Positions 54,075 through 62,906 are shown, counted from the stretch's first letter. The stretch is 64,000 nucleotides of DNA from Pelagibius marinus (GCF_014925385.1 NZ_JACSDK010000001.1:496001-560000), one strand, 5' to 3'. Program-made: numbers and translations. The notes: generated from the sequence alone by a model not told the origin.

Positions 54075-54235
54075 CACCGGAACCGACATCTTTCCCAGGC
54101 CAAATGCGGTCTTCACAGCCGCTTGAGAACGGACTGCCGTCCCATCTTCGTCGGATGAGAATGCCTAGATTCAAACTACGGGCCGATTGAACGGCTCCGT
54201 CGTGAATCCATTCTCAGGCGATAGAGGAGGACGCC

Positions 54236-54580
54236 ATGCTGAGACTCCTGAACAAGCTCGCGGCGCGGGTGCGTGCGGGTCTTGCCGCGATCCTGCTGGC
54301 GGCAGGCTGCATCCTGGCCGTGACATCCGTGGCCCAGGGCCAAGGACCTCCGGGCGTCTGTCATCCGCGCGACCATCTGTTGAACTGGCTGCGCGACAAC
54401 TTCGGTGAGGTCCCCGTCGGCTTCGGTCTGGCCGACGGCAAGGTGCTCGAGCTGCTGGCCTCCAAGGACGGCCTGACCTGGACCATCATCATGACCTGGC
54501 CAAACGGCAGGTCCTGCGTGATGACCGGCGGCGAGGCCTGGCGCAGGCTTCCGCTGCCCCCGAAAGGGCCGGCAGTCTAG
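54236..54580 (+). CDS. Small exported hypothetical protein
   Basis: 114 aa. Signal peptide (RAGLAAILLAAGCILAVTSVAQG) then an ~75-residue mature domain: HPRDHLLNWLRDNFGEVPVGFGLADGK, TWTIIMTWPNGRSCVMTGGEAWR. Two cysteines remain in the mature part and may pair. AGAGGAGG upstream of ATG 54236 is a strong ribosome-binding site. I recognise only a general resemblance to small periplasmic proteins of Rhodospirillales; function unknown. Convergent with the cyclase gene. Confidence 0.75.
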   Translation: MLRLLNKLAARVRAGLAAILLAAGCILAVTSVAQGQGPPGVCHPRDHLLNWLRDNFGEVPVGFGLADGKVLELLASKDGLTWTIIMTWPNGRSCVMTGGEAWRRLPLPPKGPAV

Positions 54581-54668
54581 ATCCCCGTTCGATGGCCGCC
54601 ACGCCCTGCCCGGCCGGAGTGAGGGCCGGCAAGAGCAACCGCCTCCAGGCGGACGCGGACAAATCGAT

Positions 54669-56078
54669 CTAGGGAATAGCGTAGATGCTGATGTTCTCGG
54701 TGACGCCGCGCAAGGTGGCGTCGTGCGCCAGGGGCTTGACCCCCTGTCCGGCCAGGAAGCTGGAGGCCAGCGGATCGTCCAGCACCGCGCCGGTGGTGAA
54801 GATCTCCCGCGAGGTGGCGAGGTGCTGGACGCGTGAGGCGATGTTCACGGTCTGCCCGAAATAGTCCTGCCGTTCGTTCAGGTTGACGGCGATGCAGGGG
54901 CCTTCGTGGATGCCGATCTTCAACAGCAGGTCTTCGCTGCCGCGTTCGCTGTTCAGCTGGCGCATGGCCTCACGCATCCGCAGGGCCGCGGCGATGGCCC
55001 GGTCGGGCGTGGGGAAGGTCGCCATGACCGCATCGCCGATTGTCTTGACCACGGCGCCCGCTTCCGCCGCCACGATCCCATTGAGCACGCCGAAATGCGT
55101 GCGCACCAGGTCGAAGGCCGCCAGGTCGCCGACCCGTTCGTAGAGTTCCGTCGAGCCCCTGAGGTCGGTGAACAGGAAGGTGAGACTGGTAATCTTCAAG
55201 CGCTGGTCCACGTCCAGCGCATCGGTTTGGTAGATGTCCCGGAAGGTCTGGTTGGACAGCAGCCGCTTGGCCGTGAGGAAGGGCCGGCGCTGCTTCATCA
55301 TGTCGTGCAGGGCGTCGTTGGCGATGCAGACGCTGGGCAGGGTCCGCACCTCCGTATGGTTCTCCACCGAAATGCGCAGCGGACCGGGTCGCAGGTCCAG
55401 CGCTTCGTGGTGGCGGTGCTTGCGGTCGAAGACCAGCGTCAGGGTCTGCCGCTCCGTCGTCGCTTCGCCCTTCACGTCCAGGAACTGCGCTGCGTGGGTG
55501 ACCGGCTCGAAGACGATGACGAAGGCTTCCGGCAGATGCAGGGAGAGAATGGCCTTCTCGCCGGCCGGCAGTTCCAGGTCTTCAATCAGGAACTCTTTCA
55601 CCCGGGATTCGAGGTCGCCCTCCGGCAGATCGATGCCCGAGCCCCAATAGATCTGCCGGAAATATTCGATCGGCGGCAGCTGGTCCGGATTGTGCGCGGC
55701 TATGCGGCGCGTGCGCGGATTGACCGTGAAGGTGACCTCGACCATTTCGTCGAGCGTCGGTTCGTAGCCCGCGGCGCAGAGGGCACAGGTGTATTCATCG
55801 CTGCGCACGGATTTCAAAGAGGCGCCCGCATCGAGGACGCCGCCGCAGCCCGGGCAGAGCACGTTCCACGACAAATCGAAGAGGCCGAGGCGGCAGGCGT
55901 GCAGGAAGGCGGCGATGGTCTGCTCGTCGTCGAACCCTTCCCCCGCCGCGAAGGCCAGCACGTTCACGCGGCAGAGCTTGTGGTCCGGCGCTTCCTTGAT
56001 GAGCCGCTCAATCGCTTCGACAATTTCCGGTTGCGCCGACTCGCGGAGCACACCGAAGAGAGTTTGCGCCGCGTCCAT
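54669..56078 (-). CDS. Class III adenylate/guanylate cyclase with N-terminal DUF5939-like region
   Basis: 469 aa soluble protein. Residues ~95-125 hold two CxxC pairs (CPGCGG, CALCAAG), probably a zinc site. The cyclase homology domain starts near residue 298: metal-binding Asp in FLFTDLRGSTELYERV, second in VVKTIGDAVMATFPTP, and later NLNERQDYFGQTVNIASRVQ. Both metal aspartates are intact, so it is probably active; cAMP versus cGMP specificity was not determined. Start ATG 56078 lacks a Shine-Dalgarno; TTG 56084 is an alternative. Stands alone. Confidence 0.9.
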   Translation of the reverse strand: MDAAQTLFGVLRESAQPEIVEAIERLIKEAPDHKLCRVNVLAFAAGEGFDDEQTIAAFLHACRLGLFDLSWNVLCPGCGGVLDAGASLKSVRSDEYTCALCAAGYEPTLDEMVEVTFTVNPRTRRIAAHNPDQLPPIEYFRQIYWGSGIDLPEGDLESRVKEFLIEDLELPAGEKAILSLHLPEAFVIVFEPVTHAAQFLDVKGEATTERQTLTLVFDRKHRHHEALDLRPGPLRISVENHTEVRTLPSVCIANDALHDMMKQRRPFLTAKRLLSNQTFRDIYQTDALDVDQRLKITSLTFLFTDLRGSTELYERVGDLAAFDLVRTHFGVLNGIVAAEAGAVVKTIGDAVMATFPTPDRAIAAALRMREAMRQLNSERGSEDLLLKIGIHEGPCIAVNLNERQDYFGQTVNIASRVQHLATSREIFTTGAVLDDPLASSFLAGQGVKPLAHDATLRGVTENISIYAIP

Positions 56079-56185
56079 AGTCAATAATCATTGCGCCGAA
56101 TCGCGCTCGGCGCCAGTCAATTCAAGAGGCGCGCCCCGCCATCCTGCCTCTTGGCGCGCGCCCCCGCAGGGGCTATTTGTCTGCT

Positions 56186-56527
56186 ATGGCCAAGAAAAAC
56201 CCGCTGAAGCTCAACGCTCTGCAATTGAAGACCCTGACGCTGCTGCAGCAGCTGGCGCGCAGCCCCGACCACGCCCAGCCGGGCGAGGAGGAGGGCAGCA
56301 TCTTCGTCTCCAACTTTCCCGCGGCCCACGGCGATCACTTCCATGTCGGCGACGCCGTGGTGCTGGCGCGCGACGCCAGCGGCCTCGCCAATCCCAACGT
56401 CTTCGCGGTGCTGGAACGCAAGGGTCTCCTGCGCTCCATGTTTCCCCTGGGCGCGATGCTGACCGCCGAGGCCCTGGCCTACGACACCGGCCTGGCCGAC
56501 AAGGTGCTGCACCGTTCCGATCACTAG
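56186..56527 (+). CDS. Conserved hypothetical protein
   Basis: 113 aa, no signal peptide. Contains LKLNALQLKTLTLLQQLAR, SIFVSNFPAAHGDHFHVGDAVVLARDASGL and NPNVFAVLERKGLLRS. The HGDHFHVGD stretch has a metal-binding look. I recognise no family. Starts at ATG 56186 without a strong ribosome-binding site; lies 34 nt upstream of the phosphatase gene on the same strand, so likely co-transcribed. Confidence 0.7.
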   Translation: MAKKNPLKLNALQLKTLTLLQQLARSPDHAQPGEEEGSIFVSNFPAAHGDHFHVGDAVVLARDASGLANPNVFAVLERKGLLRSMFPLGAMLTAEALAYDTGLADKVLHRSDH

Positions 56528-56561
56528 GGCCCTTTGCCGTTCTGCCGAAAGAAGTCTGCGC

Positions 56562-57143
56562 ATGAAACCCATCGCCATTTCCGTCCTGACCGTCTGCGGT
56601 GTCGAGGAGCTGCCGGAGCACGCGGCAAGCAAGGTGACCCATGTGTTGACACTGATCGATCCGGGCTGGCCGGACATCGAGGCCTTCGACACCTTCGACG
56701 ACCATCACCGCAAGATCATGCGCTTCCACGACATCATCGACCCGGCCGAGGGCAAGGTCATGCCGACGCCCGAGCACGTCGCCGAAATCCTGGAGTTCGG
56801 GGAGGAACTGGCGGCCTCGCGCGAGGCGCGGGAGGACGGGCACCTGCTGGTCCATTGCTACATGGGGGTGTCGCGCTCCACCGCGGCCATGCTGTCGCTG
56901 CTGGCGCAGGTGCATCCCGAGGAGTCGGAAGAGCGCCTCTTCGAGCGCCTTCAGGAAATCCGTCCCCGGGCCTGGCCGAACTCCCTGATGGTCGGCTACG
57001 CCGACGAACAGCTGGGCCGTGGCGGCCGCCTGGTGGAGGCGCTGAAGCGGCACTACGGCTGGCAGCTGAAGCGTGATCCGCGCTTTTATGACTGGATGGA
57101 TCAGCTCGGCCGCCAGCGCGAAATCGACATGGCCGTCGGTTGA
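56562..57143 (+). CDS. Dual-specificity/tyrosine phosphatase family protein
   Basis: 193 aa cytoplasmic protein. The Cys-based P-loop is VHCYMGVSRSTAAML (about residues 97-111), giving HC-x5-R-S; the preceding general-acid region is IIDPAEG/DDHH near residues 50-65. Family members dephosphorylate tyrosine/serine phosphoproteins or other phosphoesters; none of the neighbours is an obvious kinase partner. ATG 56562, 34 nt after the conserved hypothetical gene. Confidence 0.88.
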   Translation: MKPIAISVLTVCGVEELPEHAASKVTHVLTLIDPGWPDIEAFDTFDDHHRKIMRFHDIIDPAEGKVMPTPEHVAEILEFGEELAASREAREDGHLLVHCYMGVSRSTAAMLSLLAQVHPEESEERLFERLQEIRPRAWPNSLMVGYADEQLGRGGRLVEALKRHYGWQLKRDPRFYDWMDQLGRQREIDMAVG

Positions 57144-57269
57144 TTTCTCGATCGCCGCGGTGACCGCTTGTCACCCGCTTTCTACGGTCTGCCGGGCCGC
57201 CGTTCCGGGCTATACTCCCCGCCGGGTGGCTGAAGCCCTTTTCGGTTTCTCACAAAGCGGGAGACGGCG

Positions 57270-57599
57270 ATGTCCGGTCCGTTTATCGCAAAGAGCTTCT
57301 TCCTTGTGGGCCTCTTCACGCTGCTGGCGTCGCCGACGTTGGCCGACGCCATCGACGGCGACTGGTGCTCCACCACCGAGGCGGCGCACTTCAGCATCGA
57401 CGGCCCCGGCATCATCACCCCGGCGGGCACGGCGACCATCGGCGACTACCGGCGTCACACCTTTACCTATGAGGTGCCGGAGGGCGACCCCGGCGCCGGG
57501 CAGATCATCGACATGCGTCAGTTGAACGAGGAGGAGATCCTGGTCTCCGTCGACGGCGGCGAGCCCGTGCTGTGGGTGCGCTGCCAGGTCGTCAGTTGA
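57270..57599 (+). CDS. Small exported hypothetical protein
   Basis: 109 aa. Signal peptide AKSFFLVGLFTLLASPTLA, cleaved near DAIDG. The mature part is a beta-rich ~85-residue domain starting GDWCSTTEAAHFSIDG, with YRRHTFTYEVPE and LWVRCQVV at the end; the two Cys could pair. GGGAG precedes ATG 57270. No family I can name with confidence; the GDWC opening resembles small lipocalin-like envelope proteins. Its stop lies 1 nt from that of the convergent pdxY. Confidence 0.72.
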   Translation: MSGPFIAKSFFLVGLFTLLASPTLADAIDGDWCSTTEAAHFSIDGPGIITPAGTATIGDYRRHTFTYEVPEGDPGAGQIIDMRQLNEEEILVSVDGGEPVLWVRCQVVS

Positions 57600-57600
57600 G

Positions 57601-58452
57601 TCAGAGCGCTTCGGCGCTGAAGCGCCGGCGCGGGGCTTCCAGGCGGTCCTGGGCGGCGACGAACTGCAGCTCTTCCTCGCCGGCCTCCAGGGTGGTCTCC
57701 AGGATCTCGAAGATCGCCGAAGCGGCCCGGCCCAGCGCCTCGGGCAGCGATCCGGTTTTCAGATAGAAGCCGAGGAAGAGGGCGGCCACCGCGTCGCCGG
57801 CGCCGTTGGGCGTGATCGGCAAGCGCGGACAGGCGACCCGCCAGACGCCTTGCGCGCTCACCGCCAGCATGGCCACTTCGTCCTCTCCCGCATCCAGGCT
57901 GGTCACCAGCACCACCTTCGGGCCCTGACCCTGCACGGACGCCAGCAGGCTTTCGGCGGCGGCGCGGATCCCGGCCAGGTCTTGAGGTTTCTGTCCGGCC
58001 AGGATCTCCAGCTCGAAGAGGTTGGGGGTCACGATGTCGGTGGCGGGCAGGGCCTTGCCGGTCATGAACTCCGGCACGTCCTGGCGCACGAAGAGGCCCT
58101 TGCCGTGGTCGCCCATTACCGGGTCGCAGGCCCAGATCGCCCGGGGGTTGGCGGCGCGGATGCGGGTCGCGGCATCAAGGATCACCTCCCCCAGGGCCGG
58201 GTCGCCCACGTAGCCGGTCAGGAGCGCGTCGCAGCGGGCCAGCGCCCCGCGCGCTTCCAGGCCGTCGACCAGCCGGGCGATGTCCCCGGCGGCGAAGACC
58301 TGTCCCTCGAAGTCCGGGTAGCCGGTGTGGTTGGAGAACTGCACTGTGTGGACCGGCCAGACCTCGATCCCCAGGCGCTGCAGCGCGAAGACCGCCGCCG
58401 AGTTGCCGACGTGGCCGTAGGCGACGTGGGACTGGATGGAAATCACGTTCAT
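57601..58452 (-). CDS. pdxY: Pyridoxal kinase
   Basis: 283 aa ribokinase-superfamily enzyme phosphorylating pyridoxal to PLP in the salvage path. N-terminal ISIQSHVAYGHVGNSAAVFALQRLG and HTVQFSNHTGYPDFEG are diagnostic of the PdxK/PdxY group; DPVMGDHGKGLFV and the anion-hole GAGDAVAALFLGFYL close the active site. ATG 58452 is the family start. Divergent from the malyl-CoA lyase gene. Confidence 0.95.
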   Translation of the reverse strand: MNVISIQSHVAYGHVGNSAAVFALQRLGIEVWPVHTVQFSNHTGYPDFEGQVFAAGDIARLVDGLEARGALARCDALLTGYVGDPALGEVILDAATRIRAANPRAIWACDPVMGDHGKGLFVRQDVPEFMTGKALPATDIVTPNLFELEILAGQKPQDLAGIRAAAESLLASVQGQGPKVVLVTSLDAGEDEVAMLAVSAQGVWRVACPRLPITPNGAGDAVAALFLGFYLKTGSLPEALGRAASAIFEILETTLEAGEEELQFVAAQDRLEAPRRRFSAEAL

Positions 58453-58608
58453 CGGGAGGCGTTGCCTGCTTTCCGGCGGTTTTTGGGGGTTCCGGCGGGC
58501 GGCAGCTTGCCACAGGCGGGCCATCGTTTATAGTCGCCCCCGCGTTCGCAGGTGCGGAAAAACGCGCCTGCGGGCGGCCGAACAAGACCACGCAGGGAGA
58601 TTCCGCTC

Positions 58609-59487
58609 ATGACCGCCGCCCGTCCGCGCCGTTCCGTCCTCTACATGCCCGGCTCCAACGCCCGCGCCCTGGAAAAGGGCCGCAGCCTGCCGGCCGACGG
58701 CCTGATCCTCGACCTGGAGGACGCCGTGGCGCCCGACGCCAAGGAGACCGCGCGCGAGCAGATCGTCGCCGCGCTGAAGGAAGGCGGCTACGGCAAGCGC
58801 GAGATCGCGGTGCGGGTGAACCCGCTGGACAGCCCCTGGGGCAAGGACGACGTGAAGGCCATGGCGACCTCCGGCGCCGACGCCATCCTGCTGCCGAAGG
58901 TCGAGACCGCGGCCATGATCCACGAGCTGGAAAAGCTGATGGACGCGGCCGGCGCGCCCCAGTCCATGGGCATCCAGTGCATGATGGAGACGCCGCTCGG
59001 CATGCTGAACGCCCAGGAGGTGGCCGGCGCCTCCAAGCGCATCACCTGCCTGGTCATGGGCACCTCCGACCTGGTGAAGGACCTGCAGGCCGCGCACACG
59101 CCCGAACGCCTGCCGGTGCTGACCAGCCTCGGCCTCTGCATCCTGGCGGCGCGCGCCTACGGCATCGCCATCACCGATGGCGTGCACCTGGACCTTTCCG
59201 ACGAGGAGGGCTTTGCCGCCTCCTGCCGCCAGGGCAAGGAGCTGGGCTTCGACGGCAAGACGCTGATCCACCCCAAGACCATCGCCGCGGCCAACGAGGT
59301 CTTCGCGCCCTCCCAGGCGGAGATCGACTGGTCGCACAAAATCATCGCCGCTCATGCCGAGGCGACCGCCGAGGGCAAGGGCGTCGTCGTCGTCGACGGC
59401 AAGCTGATCGAGAACCTGCACGTGGAAAGCGCCCAGCGCCTGGTCGCGCTGTCCGAAGCAATCAAAGAACTCGAAGCGGCCGCCTGA
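58609..59487 (+). CDS. HpcH/HpaI aldolase/citrate lyase family; probable L-malyl-CoA/beta-methylmalyl-CoA lyase
   Basis: 292 aa. TIM-barrel lyase of the CitE/Mcl group: RRSVLYMPGSNARALEKG, GLILDLEDAVAPDAKE, ILLPKVETAAMI, metal-binding Glu in CMMETPLGMLNAQEV and VMGTSDLVKDLQA, then GKTLIHPKTIAAANEVF. The gene is followed after 2 nt by the mesaconyl-CoA hydratase, which makes the methylmalyl-CoA cleaved by Mcl1 in the ethylmalonyl-CoA pathway to give propionyl-CoA and glyoxylate. A malyl-CoA thioesterase role is an alternative. ATG 58609 with GGGAG upstream. Confidence 0.85.
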   Translation: MTAARPRRSVLYMPGSNARALEKGRSLPADGLILDLEDAVAPDAKETAREQIVAALKEGGYGKREIAVRVNPLDSPWGKDDVKAMATSGADAILLPKVETAAMIHELEKLMDAAGAPQSMGIQCMMETPLGMLNAQEVAGASKRITCLVMGTSDLVKDLQAAHTPERLPVLTSLGLCILAARAYGIAITDGVHLDLSDEEGFAASCRQGKELGFDGKTLIHPKTIAAANEVFAPSQAEIDWSHKIIAAHAEATAEGKGVVVVDGKLIENLHVESAQRLVALSEAIKELEAAA

Positions 59488-59489
59488 AG

Positions 59490-60563
59490 ATGTCCAAGAA
59501 CAATCCCAAAAACAACCTGGGCAACCACTTCGAGGACTTCCGCCTCGGCCAGGTGCTGAAGCACGCCACGCCGCGCACGGTGACGGCGGGCGACCAGGCG
59601 CTCTACACGGCGCTCTACGGCGGGCGCTTCGCGCTGCAGTCCTCCGACGCCTTCGCACGAGATTGCGGCTTGCCGCAGGCGCCCGTCGACGACCTGCTGG
59701 CCTTCCACGTGGTCTTCGGCAAGACGGTGCCCGACGTGTCGCTGAACGCCGTCGCCAACCTGGGCTACGCCGACGGCCGCTTTCTGGCTCCGGTCTATCC
59801 GGGCGACACCCTGTCGAGCGAGAGCGAGGTGGTGGGCCTGAAGGAGAACTCCAACGGCAAGACCGGCGTGGTCTACGTGCGCAGCCGCGGCGTGAACCAG
59901 CGCGGTGAGGCGGTGATGGAGTACACGCGCTGGGTCATGGTGCGCAAAGGCGACGAGAACGCGCCGGCGCCCGACGCGGTGGTGCCGGAACTGCCGGCGG
60001 CCGTGGCGCCCGAAAACCTCGTGGTGCCCGAGGGGCTCGACTTCTCCAAGTTCGATATGGCGGCGGCGGGCAGCCCGCACCGCTGGGGCGACTACGCGGT
60101 CGGCGAGAAGATCGACCACGGCGACGCCATGACCATCGAGGAGGCCGAGCACCAGCTCGCCACCCGGCTCTACCAGAACACCGCGCGTGTCCACTTCAAC
60201 CAGCACGTCGAAAGCCAGGGCCGCTTCGGCCGGCGCATCGTCTACGGCGGCCACGTCATCTCGCTGGCCCGCGGGTTGACCTTCAACGGCCTGGGCAACG
60301 CGGTGAAGATCGCCGCCATCAACGCCGGCACCCACGCCGCGCCCAGCTTCGGCGGCGACACCATCTACGCCTGGTCGGAAGTGCTGGACAGGCTGGAGGT
60401 ACCGGGGCGCAGCGACCTCGGCGCCCTGCGCCTGCGCACGGTGGCCACCAAGGACCGCCATTGCGCCGACTTCCCTTTGAAGGCGGCCGGCGAGGACGGC
60501 AAGCTGCGCTACGACCCGGCGGTGGTGCTGGACCTGGACTACACGGTGCTGCTGCCGCGATGA
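59490..60563 (+). CDS. Mesaconyl-CoA hydratase (MaoC-type double hot-dog)
   Basis: 357 aa with two hot-dog domains, the length of Mch/Mcd from the ethylmalonyl-CoA pathway. It hydrates mesaconyl-C1-CoA to beta-methylmalyl-CoA. MaoC-type segments are FEDFRLGQVLKHATPRTVTAGD, LGYADGRFLAPVYPGDTLSSESEV, then VHFNQHVESQGRFGRRIVYGGHVISLARGL in the second half. Starts 2 nt after the lyase gene and runs in the same direction, a two-gene unit. ATG 59490. Confidence 0.88.
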   Translation: MSKNNPKNNLGNHFEDFRLGQVLKHATPRTVTAGDQALYTALYGGRFALQSSDAFARDCGLPQAPVDDLLAFHVVFGKTVPDVSLNAVANLGYADGRFLAPVYPGDTLSSESEVVGLKENSNGKTGVVYVRSRGVNQRGEAVMEYTRWVMVRKGDENAPAPDAVVPELPAAVAPENLVVPEGLDFSKFDMAAAGSPHRWGDYAVGEKIDHGDAMTIEEAEHQLATRLYQNTARVHFNQHVESQGRFGRRIVYGGHVISLARGLTFNGLGNAVKIAAINAGTHAAPSFGGDTIYAWSEVLDRLEVPGRSDLGALRLRTVATKDRHCADFPLKAAGEDGKLRYDPAVVLDLDYTVLLPR

Positions 60564-60575
60564 TCGGCGCCGCTT

Positions 60576-60677
60576 CCCCCTCACCCTCCTGCTTCGCGGG
60601 TCCCTCCCTCTCCCCGCGGGGGAGAGGGTTGCGCAGCCTTGGCGAGGAACGAGCCTAGGCGTAGCTGGGTGAGGGGG
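60576..60677. repeat. Intergenic palindromic repeat element
   Basis: Perfect 11-bp terminal inverted repeats CCCCCTCACCC (60576-60586) and GGGTGAGGGGG (60667-60677) enclose a second perfect palindrome, CCCTCTCCCC-GCG-GGGGAGAGGG (60606-60628). About 100 bp, no coding sense. Elements with this text (CCTCACCC ... CCCTCTCCCC) are widespread between genes in Alphaproteobacteria. Starts 13 bp after the mesaconyl-CoA hydratase stop. Confidence 0.8.
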
Positions 60678-60759
60678 TGATTGCCCGCCACATCTGGTGC
60701 GATTTCGGGTCGCGACCACAAAATTTGGTTGAAACGGCAGAATCGCTGCTGTAATGAGT

Positions 60760-60831
60760 GAGGCGCCGGGTGCAGCGGGGGAGACCCCCGTTGCGGCGTA
60801 CCCCGGAAGAGAGGGCACTACCCGACGCCTC
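60760..60831. other. Strong nested stem-loop, possible structured RNA
   Basis: Outer stem GAGGCGCCGGGT (60760-60771) pairs with ACCCGACGCCTC (60820-60831), one mismatch in 12. Directly inside, GCAGCGGGGG (60772-60781) pairs with CCCCCGTTGC (60785-60794) around AGA, one G-T pair. A third arm may form in CCCCGGAAGAGAGGG. No known RNA class recognised. Confidence 0.4.
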
Positions 60832-61961
60832 AAGAGCTGGATCCAGCTCAGCGTGATTGCTGCGGCGAGTGGCCTCTTGATCAGAATTCGCGCGCGGATA
60901 CCGGGCCTGGCGTGACCGATAAAGCGCAGCGAGATCGCTGACCTCCCCGAAGGGAGCGAACCCACCCGGGCGGGCCGTTCGGCGCCTCCAGTTCCGACTT
61001 CCGACGAGCGACCTAGCTTTCCCTAAGAGGCAGAGCCTCTGCGGGGCAGCTCGGGCGTATCCGGCGCGCGGTTGGGATCCCGGGGGATCTTTCTCCGCAC
61101 GGGGCGGCTGCGCGAAGCACACCTCCCGTCCTCGGGTCTCCGAAAGACCGCCGCTGGCGCGGCTGCCTTCCGGGCCTGGTCGGCACCCTTGCGGGTACCT
61201 TCCTTGGCCGATGAGACCGTCCTGCAGCTTCGCGAGGAAACTGCGTGGTCCCGGACTGGCGGGCGCCCCGACACGGGGAAGGGACGCCGCCATCGCCGGA
61301 AAGTGCAGGGTCGAAGGACGACCGGCACCTCCCATCCGAAACCCGGGATCTGCAGGGCAACCCGGCTTCCGGTGCCGGACGGGCAACTCCCGAAGAAGCA
61401 TTCCGTCCCCGGATCGCGGACCGGCGCGTCCCCACCGAGCTATCGGGATCCCCGAAGGGACCGCCGCAGCCGGCTGATCTCCGGCCCGAGGGCCGCTGCA
61501 CCTCACGGATTGTCCGATCCGAAAACCGGACCCTCCGGAGGCCGGGAGGAACCGAAGCTCCTCCGAGACCGCTGTATCTCCTTCGGACCGAGGACCCGAA
61601 AGTCCTTGGCCCTCCGAGTTACACCTCCGTGGAGCCGAAGCTCTTGGAGAGGGCCGCACCCGCCGTTTTCCGACGCTTTCACGTGCAAGAAGATGCTCGC
61701 CCGAATAGCAGAGAGCGACAACAGAAAATTACCGACGAGTCCCAGAATCTTGTGCATAGTTTCGTCCGAACTGCACAAATCCTTCACATCTTGCCCACAG
61801 CTCTATCCACAGCCCGCCGCCGGCCGGTTTCCCTGTGGCATTGCGGTACGCTGGGGAGTCTTCGCCGAAAGGTTGGGCGGAGCGGGGATATTTCTCGGGA
61901 ATCAGGGGGGGCGTCGGGCGGGCTTCCGGCGCGGTCCGGGGCCCCGGACCGGGGCCTCGCG

Positions 61962-61989
61962 TTGACTTATGTTGCGCTGCGGTCTAAAT
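61962..61989 (+). promoter_or_regulatory. Candidate promoter for sdhCDA
   Basis: TTGACT at 61962-61967 and CTAAAT at 61984-61989, spacer 16, about 110 bp upstream of the sdhC ATG, in a stretch less GC-rich than its surroundings. Matches the sigma-70-type pattern used by alphaproteobacteria; assignment is inferred. Confidence 0.4.
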
Positions 61990-62100
61990 CACACGCCAAC
62001 GATAAAACTAAGTCGCTGTTGAGCGTTCCCCTCTAGACTGCGTCTGTCCGACGCGGAGCCTCAAGCAGTCCGGCAGAAGAAACAGGCACAGAGCAAGCGC

Positions 62101-62496
62101 ATGATCTCGTCCAATCGGCCCCTTTCGCCGCATCTGCAGGTGTACCGCCCGCAGATCACCTCGACACTTTCGATCCTGCACCGGCTGACCGGCATCGCGC
62201 TGGCCGCCGGCACCCTGCTGCTGACCTACTGGCTGGTGGCCGCCGCTTCGGGGCCGGAGGCCTTCGCCACCGCCCAGGGCCTGATCGGCTCCTTCATCGG
62301 GCGGCTGCTGCTCTTCGGCTGGAGCATCGCGCTCTTCTACCACCTCTGCAACGGCATCCGGCACCTGGTCTGGGACGCCGGCTACGGCTTCGAGATCGAG
62401 GCGGCGACGCGCAGCGGCTGGATGGTGGTCGGCGCTTCGGTGGTGTTGACCCTGGCGACCTGGGCGCTGGGCTACGCCATGATGGGGGGAGCCTGA
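62101..62496 (+). CDS. sdhC: Succinate dehydrogenase cytochrome b556 subunit
   Basis: 131 aa, three hydrophobic helices. Family marks are RPLSPHLQVYRPQITSTLSIL followed by HRLTGIAL at the N-terminus, and FYHLCNGIRHLVWDAGYG with the heme-ligand histidine. Anchors complex II in the inner membrane and helps bind ubiquinone. ATG 62101 starts the sdh operon; sdhD follows after 4 nt. Confidence 0.96.
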   Translation: MISSNRPLSPHLQVYRPQITSTLSILHRLTGIALAAGTLLLTYWLVAAASGPEAFATAQGLIGSFIGRLLLFGWSIALFYHLCNGIRHLVWDAGYGFEIEAATRSGWMVVGASVVLTLATWALGYAMMGGA

Positions 62497-62500
62497 GCCC

Positions 62501-62896
62501 ATGAACGATCAATCCAACCTGCGCTCGCCCCTGGGCCGCGTGCGCGGCCTCGGCTCGGCCAAGGACGGTACCCATCACTGGTGGGCGCAGCGCCTCACCG
62601 CGCTGGCCCTCATTCCGCTGACCATCTGGTTCGTCGGCGCGGTGGTCAGCCTGATCGGCGCCGACCACGCGGCGGTCGCCGCCTGGATCGCCTCGCCCGT
62701 GGTCGCCGGCCTGCTGATCCTGCTGATCGTCGCGACCTTCTATCACGCGGCGCTGGGCCTGCAGGTGGTTATCGAGGACTACGTGCACGGCGAGGGCGCG
62801 AAGATCGCCCTGCTGCTCTTCGTCAAGGCGCTGACCATCGTGCTCAGCCTCTCGGCCGTACTCTCGGTCCTGACCCTGCTTTTCACCCGCGCGTAA
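62501..62896 (+). CDS. sdhD: Succinate dehydrogenase hydrophobic membrane anchor subunit
   Basis: 131 aa, three hydrophobic helices. Starts [34 protein letters not shown]; the [20 protein letters not shown] segment carries the second heme/quinone-site histidine and conserved Asp-Tyr. Completes the complex II membrane anchor with SdhC. Four nt between sdhC stop and this ATG, 10 nt to sdhA. Confidence 0.95.
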   Translation: MNDQSNLRSPLGRVRGLGSAKDGTHHWWAQRLTALALIPLTIWFVGAVVSLIGADHAAVAAWIASPVVAGLLILLIVATFYHAALGLQVVIEDYVHGEGAKIALLLFVKALTIVLSLSAVLSVLTLLFTRA

Positions 62897-62906
62897 GGCC
62901 TACACC

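Larger units (their letters stand above)
60678..62100. other. Hairpin-rich 1.4 kb stretch without a convincing gene
   Basis: No open frame here has family-like protein composition; the longer frames are Arg/Pro/Gly/Ser-rich in all readings, as expected for GC-rich non-coding DNA. It is full of short inverted repeats, for example 60760-60831, CCGAGGA...TCCTTGG near 61589-61610 and GGCCC/GGGCC pairs at 61935-61957. 61690-61815 is locally A/T-richer, with three DnaA-box-like nonamers. The last ~150 nt must contain the sdh promoter and leader. Confidence 0.55.

Noticed and set aside
60760-60831. Calling the stem-loop a known RNA (SRP RNA, 6S, tmRNA, RNase P, riboswitch)
   Set aside because: None of the conserved motifs of those RNAs could be found.
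60655-61659. 334-codon minus-strand frame in the same non-coding stretch
   Set aside because: Low-complexity composition, no family resemblance, and its C-terminal part runs into the palindromic repeat.
61751-61811. Calling this the chromosomal replication origin
   Set aside because: Boxes are imperfect and none of the usual origin-linked genes are in the window; kept only as a finding.
61245-62036. 263-codon frame upstream of sdhC
   Set aside because: Pro/Arg/Ser-rich with no domain, no ribosome-binding site, and it runs through the hairpin-rich region; other frames there look equally random.
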